Shown here piece after piece: positions 20,552 to 31,059 of a DNA stretch of 64,000 bases. The DNA is from an uncultured Alphaproteobacteria bacterium (GTDB taxonomy: Bacteria > Pseudomonadota > Alphaproteobacteria > HIMB59 > GCA-002718135): NCBI GenBank assembly GCA_902635455.1, contig CACPNW010000002.1:1-64000 (forward strand). Reading direction: 5' to 3'. The translations under genes and the position numbers were made by a program. The notes below the pieces were generated by a model. It searched no databases. It saw only the letters and a list, made by a program, of their open reading frames with translations, and was not told where the DNA came from. Positions within the stretch are counted from its first letter, which is position 1, and each line of letters opens with the position of its first letter.

Positions 20552-21455
20552 AAATATTCAAGGTTGGATAAATCTTTATAAGCCCAAAAACATCACTTCA
20601 TTTTATGCTATAAAAAAAATTAAATATAAATTCAAAATAAAAAAAATTGGACACGCAGGAACTTTAGATCCTTTGGCAGAAGGAGTGTTGCCAATAGCAA
20701 TTGGAAAAGCTACTAAACTTATACCTTTTATTCATGGTCAGCAAAAAAAATATATTTTTGAAATCAAATGGGGGGAAAAAACTTCAACCGATGATTCAGA
20801 TGGGGTTGTTATTCATACTTCAAAAAAATTACCTGAAGAAGAAGAAATAAATAAACAATTAAAAAATTTTTTAGGTTATATTGATCAAACCCCTCCTAAA
20901 GCTTCAGCAGTTAAGATTAATGGTAAGAGAGCATATCAGCTGTTAAGAGAAAATAAAAATATTGAACTAAAGCCAAAAAAAGTTTTTGTAAGTAAAATAA
21001 AATTATTAAATTCGATTGATAAACATTACTCAACATTTGAAATTGAATGTGGCAAAGGTTTTTATGTCAGGGCTTTCGCCAGAGATTTAGCTGAGTCTTT
21101 AGGTACATTTGGGCATATTGTAGCTTTGAAGCGAGCAAAAGTTGGGCTTTTTGCAATAGAAACTGCGATTTTACTGGACGATTTAATAAAAATAAGACAA
21201 ACGCAGCAAGAATTTAATTTTATTCACTCTTCTGTTTCTATGCTGGACGACATCTTGGCATATGAAGTTGTTGAGGAAGAAGATTTAAAAAATCTTTCTT
21301 TAGGTAAGTCGATTATTCTAAATTTAAATAATTTGATTAAACCTTTGTTAAATTCAGTTGATGAAAAATTGGTTTTTTTATCATTTAAGGGAAATATAAT
21401 TTCTTATGGCAAATTAAACAATGATTTGTTCATACCAAAAAAAATATTATTATAG
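20541..21455 (+). CDS. truB: tRNA pseudouridine-55 synthase
   Basis: GWINLYKPKNITSF, KIGHAGTLDPLAEGVLPIAIGKATKL. Confidence 0.95.
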   Translation: MMNENIQGWINLYKPKNITSFYAIKKIKYKFKIKKIGHAGTLDPLAEGVLPIAIGKATKLIPFIHGQQKKYIFEIKWGEKTSTDDSDGVVIHTSKKLPEEEEINKQLKNFLGYIDQTPPKASAVKINGKRAYQLLRENKNIELKPKKVFVSKIKLLNSIDKHYSTFEIECGKGFYVRAFARDLAESLGTFGHIVALKRAKVGLFAIETAILLDDLIKIRQTQQEFNFIHSSVSMLDDILAYEVVEEEDLKNLSLGKSIILNLNNLIKPLLNSVDEKLVFLSFKGNIISYGKLNNDLFIPKKILL

Positions 21456-21463
21456 GAGATCTG

Positions 21464-21733
21464 ATGTCGATTACAAAAGAAACAAAAAAAGAGTTAATTG
21501 ATAAGTTTGCTACAAATGAAAAAGATACTGGATCAGCACAAGTTCAGATTGCAGTATTAAGTGAAAGAATCAATAATTTAATAGAGCATTTCAAGATTCA
21601 TAAACATGATAAGCACTCACAAAAGGGGTTGGTTGCGCTAGTAAATAAAAGAAAAAAATTATTAAGTTATCTTTCAAGAAATGATCATAATAAATATCAA
21701 GATTTAATTAAAGAATTAAAAATCAGAGGATAA
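21464..21733 (+). CDS. rpsO: 30S ribosomal protein S15
   Basis: DTGSAQVQIAVLSERINNLIEHFKIHKHDKHSQKGLVALVNKRKKLLSYL. Confidence 0.97.
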   Translation: MSITKETKKELIDKFATNEKDTGSAQVQIAVLSERINNLIEHFKIHKHDKHSQKGLVALVNKRKKLLSYLSRNDHNKYQDLIKELKIRG

Positions 21734-21760
21734 GAATATACAAAATAGAAAAGAGTAAAA

Positions 21761-23845
21761 ATGTTTGATGTAAAAAAAGTAGAATTAGAGTGGGCAGGAA
21801 AAAATTTAATAATAGAAACTGGAAAAATAGCAAGACAGGCTGATGCATCAGTTCTGGTAACGTATGGTGGCACAACCGTTATGGCGAATGTGGTCGCTGC
21901 TAAAAAGGCAAAGCCTGATATTGATTTTTTTCCTTTAACGGTCAATTATCAAGAAAAATTTTATTCAGTAGGCAAAATACCTGGTGGATTTTTTAAGAGA
22001 GAGGCAAGACCAACTGAAAAAGAAACGTTAATTTGTAGATTAATTGATAGGCCAGTAAGACCTTTATTTCATAAAGATTTTAAGAATGAGACACAAATTA
22101 CTTGTACTGTTCTATCTCATGATGTTGCAAATGATTCTGATATAGTTGCAATAATTGCAACAAGTGCAGCACTTACTTTGTCTGGCCTGCCTTTTATGGG
22201 CCCTCTAGGAGCTGCAAAAATAGGAAGAATAGATAATGAATTTATAATTAACCCAACAATAGAAGAAATTAAAAAATCAGATTTAGACTTAGTTGTTGCG
22301 GGTACTAGTAAAGGTGTTTTAATGGTTGAATCAGAAGCAAATCAGCTTTCTGAAGAAAAAATGCTTGAAGCAGTGGTTTTGGGACAAGAATCCTACTCAA
22401 AAGTAATTGAGGCTATAATTTCACTTGCAAAACAAGCAGCAAAAAATCCTTGGATATTACCTGAAAAAGATGAAGAAATTAAAAATTTACCTAATATTAT
22501 AGCTAAAGATTATAAAGAAGAGTTTCAAAAAGCATATAAAATTCAAGAAAAACAAAGTAGATCAGAAAAGTTAAATTCATTAAGAGTTGAGATTGAAGAA
22601 AAATTTGTTACCGAAAACTTAACTTCTGTAATTGTAGCTGATGTTGTTAAGTCTATCGAAAAAGATATTGTAAGAGGTGAATTATTAAATACAGGTAATC
22701 GTATTGATGGAAGAGACACTAAAACTATTAGACCAATAGTATGTGAAACAGGTATTCTTGAACGTACCCATGGTTCTGCATTATTTACAAGAGGTGAAAC
22801 TCAAGCGCTAGTAGTTACAACGCTAGGAACAGGTTTAGATGAACAAAGAATTGATGCTATTGAGGGCGAGTATAAAGAAAATTTTATGCTTCATTATAAT
22901 TTTCCTCAATATTCTGTTGGTGAAGTTGGAAGAGCTGGCTCTACTAGTAGAAGAGAAATTGGTCACGGTAAATTAGCATGGAGAGCAATTCATCCAATGT
23001 TACCTACCTCTGAAAAATTTCCATATACTTATAGGGTCGTTTCAGAAATAACAGAATCTAATGGATCAAGTTCTATGGCGACTGTATGTGGAACTTCAAT
23101 GTCCTTAATGGATGCAGGGGTACCATTGGAAAAACCAATTGCGGGTATTGCTATGGGCTTGATTAAAGAAGATGAAAAATATGTTGTTTTATCTGATATT
23201 CTGGGAGATGAAGATCATTTAGGAGATATGGATTTTAAAGTAGCAGGAACAATTGATGGAATTACATCTCTTCAAATGGATATTAAAATTACAAGTATAA
23301 CATCAAAAATTATGAAAGAGGCTTTAGAACAAGCTAAAGAGGGACGACACCACATTTTAAATGAAATGGCAAAAGCTATAGATTCTCCAAAGGAATCTAT
23401 ATCAAGTTATGCACCAACAATTACCACTATAAAAGTTCATAAAGATAAAGTTAGGGAAGTTATTGGTAAAGGTGGATCAGTAATAAGAGAGATTACAGAA
23501 AAAACTGGAGCTAAAATTGAAATTGACGATGAAGGTTTGGTGAGTATTGCTGCTGTTGATTCTAAATCGGGCCAAGCAGCTATTGATTGGATTAATAGTA
23601 TTGTTGAAGAGCCTGAGATTGGTAAAATTTATGAAGGAAAAGTAGTAAAACTAATGGAATTTGGTGCTTTTGTTAATTTTATGGGATCAAGAGATGGATT
23701 AGTACACATAAGTCAACTTAAAAAGGAGAGGGTTGAAAAAGTAAGTGATGTTGTTAAAGAAGGTGATTTGGTAAAAGTAAAAGTTTTAGATATCGACTCA
23801 AGAGGGAAGGTTAAACTTTCTATGAAAGAAGTTGAGTCAGATTAA
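21761..23845 (+). CDS. pnp: Polyribonucleotide nucleotidyltransferase
   Basis: Two RNase PH domains, KH ([22 protein letters not shown]) and S1 domain. Confidence 0.97.
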   Translation: MFDVKKVELEWAGKNLIIETGKIARQADASVLVTYGGTTVMANVVAAKKAKPDIDFFPLTVNYQEKFYSVGKIPGGFFKREARPTEKETLICRLIDRPVRPLFHKDFKNETQITCTVLSHDVANDSDIVAIIATSAALTLSGLPFMGPLGAAKIGRIDNEFIINPTIEEIKKSDLDLVVAGTSKGVLMVESEANQLSEEKMLEAVVLGQESYSKVIEAIISLAKQAAKNPWILPEKDEEIKNLPNIIAKDYKEEFQKAYKIQEKQSRSEKLNSLRVEIEEKFVTENLTSVIVADVVKSIEKDIVRGELLNTGNRIDGRDTKTIRPIVCETGILERTHGSALFTRGETQALVVTTLGTGLDEQRIDAIEGEYKENFMLHYNFPQYSVGEVGRAGSTSRREIGHGKLAWRAIHPMLPTSEKFPYTYRVVSEITESNGSSSMATVCGTSMSLMDAGVPLEKPIAGIAMGLIKEDEKYVVLSDILGDEDHLGDMDFKVAGTIDGITSLQMDIKITSITSKIMKEALEQAKEGRHHILNEMAKAIDSPKESISSYAPTITTIKVHKDKVREVIGKGGSVIREITEKTGAKIEIDDEGLVSIAAVDSKSGQAAIDWINSIVEEPEIGKIYEGKVVKLMEFGAFVNFMGSRDGLVHISQLKKERVEKVSDVVKEGDLVKVKVLDIDSRGKVKLSMKEVESD

Positions 23846-24581
23846 CAATTTAAACATTCCCAAAATCATTGGACATAGAGGAGTAAAAAACCTTGCCCCT
23901 GAAAATACTTTAATTTCAATATTAGAAGCAATCAAAATTGGATTAAAATGGGTTGAGGTCGATGTAAAAATTAGTAGAGATGAAATTCCTTTTTTACTTC
24001 ATGACTCAAGCTTAAATAGAACAACAAATGGTTTTGGGGAAGCTAATTTATATAACTATTCAGAAATTAAAAAATTAGATGCTGGAAAATTTTTTTATAA
24101 AAAAAACACAAATATTTACCCTCCTACTTTAAAAGAAGCTTTAAATTTATGTAATGATCATTCTATTGGCTTAAATATTGAACTAAAACCAAATTTAGGA
24201 TTTGAAAAACAAAACGTTCAAAAAGTTTTAGAAGTTACAAAAGAATTTGAAAAAAAAGTGCCTATTTTTTATTCAAGTTTTGATATTGAATCTTGTATTA
24301 GTGTTAAACAAATTAACCCTAAAGCCCATTGTGGAATATTAATAGACAATTGTGATATTGAAAATTTATTAAGATTAATAAATAAGTACAATTTTTTTAG
24401 TTGTGGTTTTCATATTAAATGTTTTTCTACTAAATTAGTTAAAACATTAAAAAAAAATAATATTTTCGCTACTGTATATTCTCATCAAAATATTACTCAC
24501 GATGAAGCATCAGAATTATGGAAATTGGGAATAGACAGTATATTTAGTGATGACCCTAAAAATTTACTAATATCTAATTAA
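23832..24581 (+). CDS. Glycerophosphodiester phosphodiesterase
   Basis: [59 protein letters not shown] start overlapping pnp. Confidence 0.93.
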   Translation: MSQINNLNIPKIIGHRGVKNLAPENTLISILEAIKIGLKWVEVDVKISRDEIPFLLHDSSLNRTTNGFGEANLYNYSEIKKLDAGKFFYKKNTNIYPPTLKEALNLCNDHSIGLNIELKPNLGFEKQNVQKVLEVTKEFEKKVPIFYSSFDIESCISVKQINPKAHCGILIDNCDIENLLRLINKYNFFSCGFHIKCFSTKLVKTLKKNNIFATVYSHQNITHDEASELWKLGIDSIFSDDPKNLLISN

Positions 24582-24583
24582 TT

Positions 24584-25348
24584 TTATGGCATACCCTTGA
24601 TATTGAAACCACAATCAACATAATGAATTTCACCTGTTACTGCATTTGACAAATCACTAACAAAATAAAGTGCTGTATTCCCCAATTCTTCTAAACTAAC
24701 ATTTCTTTTTAGTGCTGAATTTTCTTGCGTGTACTTAAAAACTTCTCTTGAGTTAGCTATTGCTGCTCCTGCTAAGGTTCTCATGGGTCCTGCTGAAATA
24801 GCGTTAACCCTTATATTTTTTTCTCCTAAATCGACACTAAGGTATTTAACGCTTGTTTCAAGAGCAGCTTTAGCAACACCCATGACATTGTAATTTGGCA
24901 TTACTTTGTTAGCTCCATAAAAACTTAGAGTCAATAAACTACCTCCTTCATTCATTATTGGTTCTGCAAGTTTTGCAATTTTAGTAAAAGAATAACAAGA
25001 TATATTTAAGCTTTTTATAAAATTATCTTTAGAGGTATCAATATACCTCCCATTAAGTTCATTTTTTTCTGAATATGCTGCAGCATGAATAACAAAATCA
25101 ATATTTCCCCATTTATTTGAAACTTTATTAATTGTATTTTCAATCGAGTTTTGTTTATTGAAGTCACATTCAACTAATAACTCACATTCTACCTGATCAG
25201 CTAAAGGCTTAACCCTTTTTAATAAAGTTTCATTTTGATAAGTTATTGATAACTTTGCACCATTTTTGTGTAAATTTTTCGCTATACCCCAAGCTATAGA
25301 ATGATCATTTGCAATACCAAATATAATTCCTTTTTTGTTTTTAATCAT
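24584..25348 (-). CDS. fabI: Enoyl-ACP reductase (NADH)
   Basis: ORF track starts 25393 but [31 protein letters not shown] is the natural start; [23 protein letters not shown]-like motif. Confidence 0.93.
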   Translation of the reverse strand: MIKNKKGIIFGIANDHSIAWGIAKNLHKNGAKLSITYQNETLLKRVKPLADQVECELLVECDFNKQNSIENTINKVSNKWGNIDFVIHAAAYSEKNELNGRYIDTSKDNFIKSLNISCYSFTKIAKLAEPIMNEGGSLLTLSFYGANKVMPNYNVMGVAKAALETSVKYLSVDLGEKNIRVNAISAGPMRTLAGAAIANSREVFKYTQENSALKRNVSLEELGNTALYFVSDLSNAVTGEIHYVDCGFNIKGMP

Positions 25349-26558
25349 GATACTTTGAAAATAATAAAGTTGCGTTTGTGCCACCAAAACCAAAACTATT
25401 AGACATTACATTATCAATGTTTTTATTTTCTAGTGTATCTAATAAAATATTATAATCCTTTGCTTTTTCATCTAAATTATCAATATTAGCAGAACCTGAA
25501 ATAAAATTATTTTTCATCATTAAAATACAATAAATTGCTTCATGAACACCAGTAGCACCTAAAGAATGTCCAGTAAGTGATTTTGTGGAGCTAATAAAAG
25601 GCATATCATTTTGAAAAACATTTTTTATTGCTTCCAATTCCTTAATATCACCAATTGGTGTGCTTGTACCGTGTGAATTAATATAATCAATTTTAGTGTT
25701 TAGGTTTTTTAAAGCCTTTTTCATACTTCTTACAGCCCCTTCTCCAGATGGTTGGACCATATCATAACCATCAGAAGTAGCGCCATAACCTGTTATTTCT
25801 GCATAAATTTTAGCACCTCTTTTCTTAGCATAGTCTAATTCTTCTAAAACTAACACACCCCCACCTCCTGAAATTACAAAACCATCTCTATCAGCATCAT
25901 AAGCCCTTGATGATTTTTCAGGTTCATTATTATATTTTGAAGATAAAGCTCCCATAGCATCAAATAAAATTGACATAGTCCAATGAAGCTCTTCTCCTCC
26001 ACCTGCAAAAACAATATTTTGCTTGCCCATTTGAATTAATTCATAAGCATTTCCAATACAATGAGAACTTGTTGAGCAAGCTGATGATATTGAATAATTT
26101 ACTCCTTTTATATTAAACGGAGTTGCAAGAGTTGCTGAGTTTGTACTTGACATTGAACGAGGCACCATAAATGGCCCTACTTTTTTTGAGCCATGTTCCT
26201 TACCTAAATTAAAAGCATTAAATAAATTTTGAGTTGATGGTCCTCCTGAACCAACTATTATACCAGTCATTTCATTGGAAATTTCGGATTTTTCTAAACC
26301 AGAATCATCAATAGCATCTTTTAATGCTATATAATTAAAAGCAGCGCCATCTCCCATAAACCTCAAATGTCTCCTATCAATTTTCTCTTCTAATTTTATA
26401 TTTGGCTTTCCATGAACCAGGCTTCTGAATGAGAATTCTTCGTATTCTGGAGCAAAAGAAATTCCAGAATTTAAATTTTTTAAGTTTTTAGTTACAGTAT
26501 TTACATCATTACCAATACATGACACAATTCCTAAACCAGTTATAACCACTCTTTTCAT
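25341..26558 (-). CDS. fabB: 3-oxoacyl-ACP synthase I
   Basis: [75 protein letters not shown]. Confidence 0.96.
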   Translation of the reverse strand: MKRVVITGLGIVSCIGNDVNTVTKNLKNLNSGISFAPEYEEFSFRSLVHGKPNIKLEEKIDRRHLRFMGDGAAFNYIALKDAIDDSGLEKSEISNEMTGIIVGSGGPSTQNLFNAFNLGKEHGSKKVGPFMVPRSMSSTNSATLATPFNIKGVNYSISSACSTSSHCIGNAYELIQMGKQNIVFAGGGEELHWTMSILFDAMGALSSKYNNEPEKSSRAYDADRDGFVISGGGGVLVLEELDYAKKRGAKIYAEITGYGATSDGYDMVQPSGEGAVRSMKKALKNLNTKIDYINSHGTSTPIGDIKELEAIKNVFQNDMPFISSTKSLTGHSLGATGVHEAIYCILMMKNNFISGSANIDNLDEKAKDYNILLDTLENKNIDNVMSNSFGFGGTNATLLFSKYHD

Positions 26559-26563
26559 ATTAT

Positions 26564-27070
26564 TTAATCTTTAGAAGTAAAAAGACCAACTTTCATATCT
26601 TTTGCTTCATAGATAGGTTTTCCATCTGCTTTTAAAATACCGTCTGCTACACCAAGAATTAATTTTCTTAAAATTAATCTTTTTAAAGAAATATGATAAG
26701 TAACCTTTTTTACTGTTTGAAGAACTTGTCCTGTAAACTTAACCTCACCAACCCCTAGTGCCCTACCTTTACCTGGTTGCCCTAACCATCCTAAATAGAA
26801 TCCAACTAGTTGCCACATTGCATCTAGACCTAAACAACCTGGCATCACTGGGTCACCCTTAAAATGACAATCAAAAAACCATAAATTAGATTTAATATCA
26901 AGTTCTGCTACAATCTCACCTTTCGAAAATTCTCCCCCATTTTCATTTATATTTACAATTCTGTCTATCATTAGCATTGGAGGCATTGGTAGCTGAGCAT
27001 TTCCTTTGCCAAATAACACTCCTTTAGCGCAATCTATAAGCTGATCATATGAAAAAGAATTTTGCCTCAT
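26564..27070 (-). CDS. fabA: 3-hydroxydecanoyl-ACP dehydratase/isomerase
   Basis: [34 protein letters not shown]. Confidence 0.97.
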   Translation of the reverse strand: MRQNSFSYDQLIDCAKGVLFGKGNAQLPMPPMLMIDRIVNINENGGEFSKGEIVAELDIKSNLWFFDCHFKGDPVMPGCLGLDAMWQLVGFYLGWLGQPGKGRALGVGEVKFTGQVLQTVKKVTYHISLKRLILRKLILGVADGILKADGKPIYEAKDMKVGLFTSKD

Positions 27071-27119
27071 ATTAATTTAGAATATATGTTTATTATTTTT
27101 TTAATCAATCGTTTCTTAG

Positions 27120-27860
27120 TTAATTTAAATAGCATTTTTTGTTTCTTTTTATAGTTATATTATTCCAATCTCCCTTTAAGACGTTAAGTAAAGTTAAAAT
27201 ATTACCTTCATACTTTAAATTTGTAAGAAAATTAATTGTTTTTTGTGCTGTAATTAGCCCTGCCATTCCAGCTGCAATTCCCGAAATACCTACTGTATCA
27301 CATCTTGGAAGCTCAACATCCTTTTTGTTAGGAAAAATACAATTAAGACATAAATGATTATTTTTTTTATTTTCAAATAAAATTATTTCAGCATCAAAGC
27401 CAATGACAGAGCTACTAATAAGAGGTATTGAATTTCTTACACAATATTCGTTAACCATTTTCATTGTTTGCCAATTGTCACAAGTATCAATAACTATCGA
27501 AGATCCTTCAAGAAAATTCATATTTTTGTGGTCTAAATTTTGTTCGATGCTCTCTATTTCACAATATGGATTTATTTTTTTTAATTTTTTACTGGCAATA
27601 ATAGTTTTTTTTTTACCAATATCTTTAGAAGAAAATAAAATTTGTCTATTAAGATTACTTTTTTCTATTTTATCTCCATCAATTAATTTAAGATTTTTTA
27701 TTCCAGATGAAATTAAATAATTTGCTAAGGGACATCCTATTCCGCCAACACCAATAATAGTTATTATTGAATTTTCAAGTTTATTAATTTTGTCTTGAGA
27801 AAATTCTTTTAAAATAAATTGTCTACTGAGCATTTCAAATTCATAATCTGAGTAACTCAT
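27120..27860 (-). CDS. HesA/MoeB/ThiF-family adenylyltransferase
   Basis: ITIIGVGGIGCPLANYLISSGI, LIDGDKIEKSNLNRQILF, LCLNCIFP. Confidence 0.9.
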   Translation of the reverse strand: MSYSDYEFEMLSRQFILKEFSQDKINKLENSIITIIGVGGIGCPLANYLISSGIKNLKLIDGDKIEKSNLNRQILFSSKDIGKKKTIIASKKLKKINPYCEIESIEQNLDHKNMNFLEGSSIVIDTCDNWQTMKMVNEYCVRNSIPLISSSVIGFDAEIILFENKKNNHLCLNCIFPNKKDVELPRCDTVGISGIAAGMAGLITAQKTINFLTNLKYEGNILTLLNVLKGDWNNITIKRNKKCYLN

Positions 27861-29035
27861 AATTTGTCATAATAATTTTTTTTGATTATCTCTACTATTT
27901 TTTTTGCACAGTTAGTTTTTGACATTTTTGGGAATGAAACTATTTTATTTTGTGTTATTACTTTTATTTTATTATAATCTAAACCAAATACTTTATTAGA
28001 ATTATTTATTTTATTGTAAATTATTACATCACAATTTTTATCAAGCAATTTTTTCTTTGCACCGATTATATTATTAGTTTCAGCAGCAAAACCAACTAAT
28101 AGTTTAGGTCTATACTTTTTGCTATTTCCTATTTGTTTTAATATATCGATATTTTGATTAAATTTAATTTTATTGAAATCATTTTTTTTTAATTTGTTTT
28201 TATAGACTGAACCGACCTTATAATCACTTACAGCAGCCGAAAATATTCCTAAATCAATTTTTTTAATTTTTTTTATTTCATTATACATTTCTTTTGCAGT
28301 TCTTATTTTTATTAATTTTACATTATGTGGTGGTTGTAATGTAGTGGGACCGCTAATTAAAGTTACAGAACCTCCTAGTAAGGCAATTTGATTTGCAATT
28401 TCATAACCTTGTTTTCCAGAAGAATAATTACTAATATATCTAACAGGATCTATTTTTTCTATGGTTGGTCCTGCTGTAACTAAACATTTCTTTCCTTTAA
28501 AAATTTTTGAATTATTTAGTTTTGATAAAATTGTATTTATTATATTATTTGTATTTTCCATACGTCCTATGCCTATTTCACCACATGATAGGTTGCCAAA
28601 TTTAGGCCCAATAAATTCTACTCCACTATTAATAAGAAAATTAACATTTTTTTTATTAATTTTATTATTCCACATTTGAGTATTCATTGCTGGAACAAAA
28701 ATAATTTGTTTATTAGATGCTAAAAGAGTAGTTGATGCTAAATTATCACCATAGCCATTTGCATATTTTGCTATAGTATTTGCAGTAGCTGGACACACAA
28801 CCACTATATCTGCTTTACGAGTTAGTTTTATGTGCAACATTTTGTTATTTTTCTCAGATTTATCAGTGTACACTTTGCCATTTATGACAGCTTTTAATTT
28901 ATGATGATTTATTATTTTTTTAGTATTTTCTGTAACTACACAATCAATATAAACATTTTTGTTACTGAGTTTTTCAAGTATTTTTTTGCTTTTAATAGCA
29001 GCAATAGAACTTGTAATGATGAACAATAATTTCAT
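27857..29035 (-). CDS. coaBC: Bifunctional phosphopantothenoylcysteine decarboxylase/synthetase
   Basis: VVCPATANTIAKYANGYGDNLASTTLLA, VPAMNTQMW, VTAGPTIEKIDPVRYISNYSSGKQGYEIA. Confidence 0.95.
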   Translation of the reverse strand: MKLLFIITSSIAAIKSKKILEKLSNKNVYIDCVVTENTKKIINHHKLKAVINGKVYTDKSEKNNKMLHIKLTRKADIVVVCPATANTIAKYANGYGDNLASTTLLASNKQIIFVPAMNTQMWNNKINKKNVNFLINSGVEFIGPKFGNLSCGEIGIGRMENTNNIINTILSKLNNSKIFKGKKCLVTAGPTIEKIDPVRYISNYSSGKQGYEIANQIALLGGSVTLISGPTTLQPPHNVKLIKIRTAKEMYNEIKKIKKIDLGIFSAAVSDYKVGSVYKNKLKKNDFNKIKFNQNIDILKQIGNSKKYRPKLLVGFAAETNNIIGAKKKLLDKNCDVIIYNKINNSNKVFGLDYNKIKVITQNKIVSFPKMSKTNCAKKIVEIIKKNYYDKL

Positions 29036-29769
29036 TAAATTTTGTAACCTTTATGAACAGAAACTATCCCATCAAATAAATCTAAGTAAGAAACATTAGT
29101 AAAACCATTTAACTCTAGTAAAAATTTTAGCTTTTCTTGATTTGGAAAGAGATCTATACTTTCACTCAAATATTCATAAGCTTTTTCATTTTTTGCAATT
29201 ATTTTTCCTAAAAAAGGTAATAACCTTGATTTGTAATTATTATATATTGAAGTTGATAAAAAACTATTAGGCGAGCTAAACTCTAAACAGTAGTAACTAC
29301 CCCCAGGTTTTAAAACTCTTAAAGCTTCTTTAATTGATTTTTCTATATTAGTTATATTTCTTAAACAAAAAGCTATTGTATATTTATCAAAATAATTATT
29401 TTTAAACTTTAATTTTTCGGCGTTACCATGATGAAAAAAAACATTATTTCTTTTATTAATTCTATTTTTACCAATATTTAACATTTCTTTGTTTAAATCT
29501 AGTAAATGAAGATTTCCATTAAATTTATTTTTTAGAATATTTATTGCAATATCTCCAGTTCCAGAGCCTATGTCAATTATTGTTTCATTATTTTTTGGAT
29601 TAATTATTTCTGTAAATTTTTTTTTCCAAACTCTGTGAGCTCCAAAACTCATCAAATCATTCATTAAATCATAATTTTTAGCCACATCTGAAAAAACGTT
29701 TTGAACTAATCTTGTTTTTTCTGTAGGTTTTACTTTAGTATAACCAAAAGAAGAATTTAATTTAATCAT
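29035..29769 (-). CDS. ubiE: Ubiquinone/menaquinone biosynthesis methyltransferase
   Basis: VFSDVAKNYDLMNDLMSFGAHRVWKK, IDIGSGTGDIA, LRNITNIEKSIKEALRVLKPGG. Confidence 0.95.
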   Translation of the reverse strand: MIKLNSSFGYTKVKPTEKTRLVQNVFSDVAKNYDLMNDLMSFGAHRVWKKKFTEIINPKNNETIIDIGSGTGDIAINILKNKFNGNLHLLDLNKEMLNIGKNRINKRNNVFFHHGNAEKLKFKNNYFDKYTIAFCLRNITNIEKSIKEALRVLKPGGSYYCLEFSSPNSFLSTSIYNNYKSRLLPFLGKIIAKNEKAYEYLSESIDLFPNQEKLKFLLELNGFTNVSYLDLFDGIVSVHKGYKI

Positions 29770-29775
29770 AAAAAT

Positions 29776-30588
29776 ATGCCAGAACTTCCAGAAGTTGAAA
29801 CTACAATAAGGGGCTTAAACATTTTGATAGGCCTAAAAATTATTAAAGTTAATATACACAAATTTAAATTAAGATATACAATACCAAAATCAATATACAA
29901 AATCCAAAAAAATTCAATTATCACTGATATTAGTAGGGTAGCTAAATATATTTTAATTAAATTTGATAATAAGTACAGTATTGTATTTCATTTGGGAATG
30001 TCAGGGAGATTAAAAATATTAAATAATCTCGGAAAAAGACAAAAGCATGATCATTTTATTATATATTTTGAAAAAAAAAGAGTGCTAATTTTCAATGATC
30101 CAAGAAGGTTCGGTTTTATTGATTGTGACTTAACTGAAAAAATTGCTTATAAAAAATATTTTTCTATACTTGGAATAGATGCTATGAGTAAAAAGCTTAA
30201 TTCAGGTTACTTATTTGAAAAAATTAAGCAATCTAATGTCCCTATTAAGCAAATTTTATTAAATCAAACTATAATTGCAGGTATAGGCAATATCTATGCT
30301 AGTGAAATTTTATTTGAATCAAAGATATCCCCTTTTAGAAAGGGTAAAAATATAAAGAATTCAGATTTATCTGCTTTAATAGCTGCTATTAGAAAAATAC
30401 TAAAAAAAGCTATCAAGTTTGGAGGCTCTAGCATAAGAGATTATGTTTCTTCTGATGGTACCCTTGGTAATTTTCAATCTAAATTTGCTGTTTACAACAG
30501 GGAAGGAAAAACTATATCTAAATTTAAAATAAAAAAAACCATCCAATATGGAAGATCTACATATTATTGTCCAAAATTGCAAAAATAA
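29776..30588 (+). CDS. mutM: Formamidopyrimidine-DNA glycosylase
   Basis: MPELPEVETTIRGL; IAGIGNIYASEILF; C-terminal region retained (YCPKLQK). Confidence 0.95.
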   Translation: MPELPEVETTIRGLNILIGLKIIKVNIHKFKLRYTIPKSIYKIQKNSIITDISRVAKYILIKFDNKYSIVFHLGMSGRLKILNNLGKRQKHDHFIIYFEKKRVLIFNDPRRFGFIDCDLTEKIAYKKYFSILGIDAMSKKLNSGYLFEKIKQSNVPIKQILLNQTIIAGIGNIYASEILFESKISPFRKGKNIKNSDLSALIAAIRKILKKAIKFGGSSIRDYVSSDGTLGNFQSKFAVYNREGKTISKFKIKKTIQYGRSTYYCPKLQK

Positions 30589-30645
30589 AAAAAAATATAT
30601 TAAAGCATTGACTTTACAAATTTTAGAACTAGACACTGGTTTATA

Positions 30646-30906
30646 ATGGCAAATCACAAATCTGCAAAAAAAAGATCCAGACAGTCTTCTTCTAGACATG
30701 TGGTAAATTCTCAGTACTTGACAAAGATTAGAACAAGTCTAAACAGATTTCAAGAAGCTATTAAATCCAAAAATAGTGATGATCTTCAAAAATCATTTAG
30801 TGATGTTAATTCTTGCATGTCTAAGGCTCTAAAAAGGGGAATTATCAACAAAAGAACTTTATCAAGAAAGTTATCCTCTTTATCAAGTCAAATTAAAAAT
30901 AATTAA
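30646..30906 (+). CDS. rpsT: 30S ribosomal protein S20
   Basis: MANHKSAKKRSRQSSSRHVVNSQYLTKIRT; directly upstream of dnaA. Confidence 0.96.
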   Translation: MANHKSAKKRSRQSSSRHVVNSQYLTKIRTSLNRFQEAIKSKNSDDLQKSFSDVNSCMSKALKRGIINKRTLSRKLSSLSSQIKNN

Positions 30907-30976
30907 TTTTTTTTTAATTTTTTCACTTTTCTTCTTGCTAAAAATCCTTAAAGGGTATTGACTATCCTAAAAATAA

Positions 30977-31017
30977 TTGGTGGATGGTTTTTTGGTTTTG
31001 CGGCTTTTGGTTTTTTA
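30977..31017 (+). other. GT-rich, GG-tract tract in the dnaA leader (candidate origin/regulatory element)
   Basis: TTGGTGGATGGTTTTTTGGTTTTGCGGCTTTTGGTTTTTT; strongly G/T versus C-poor compared with flanks. Confidence 0.3.
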
Positions 31018-31059
31018 CGTAAAATTTAATTTAAAAAACTGACGTATATTAGGGGGCTA

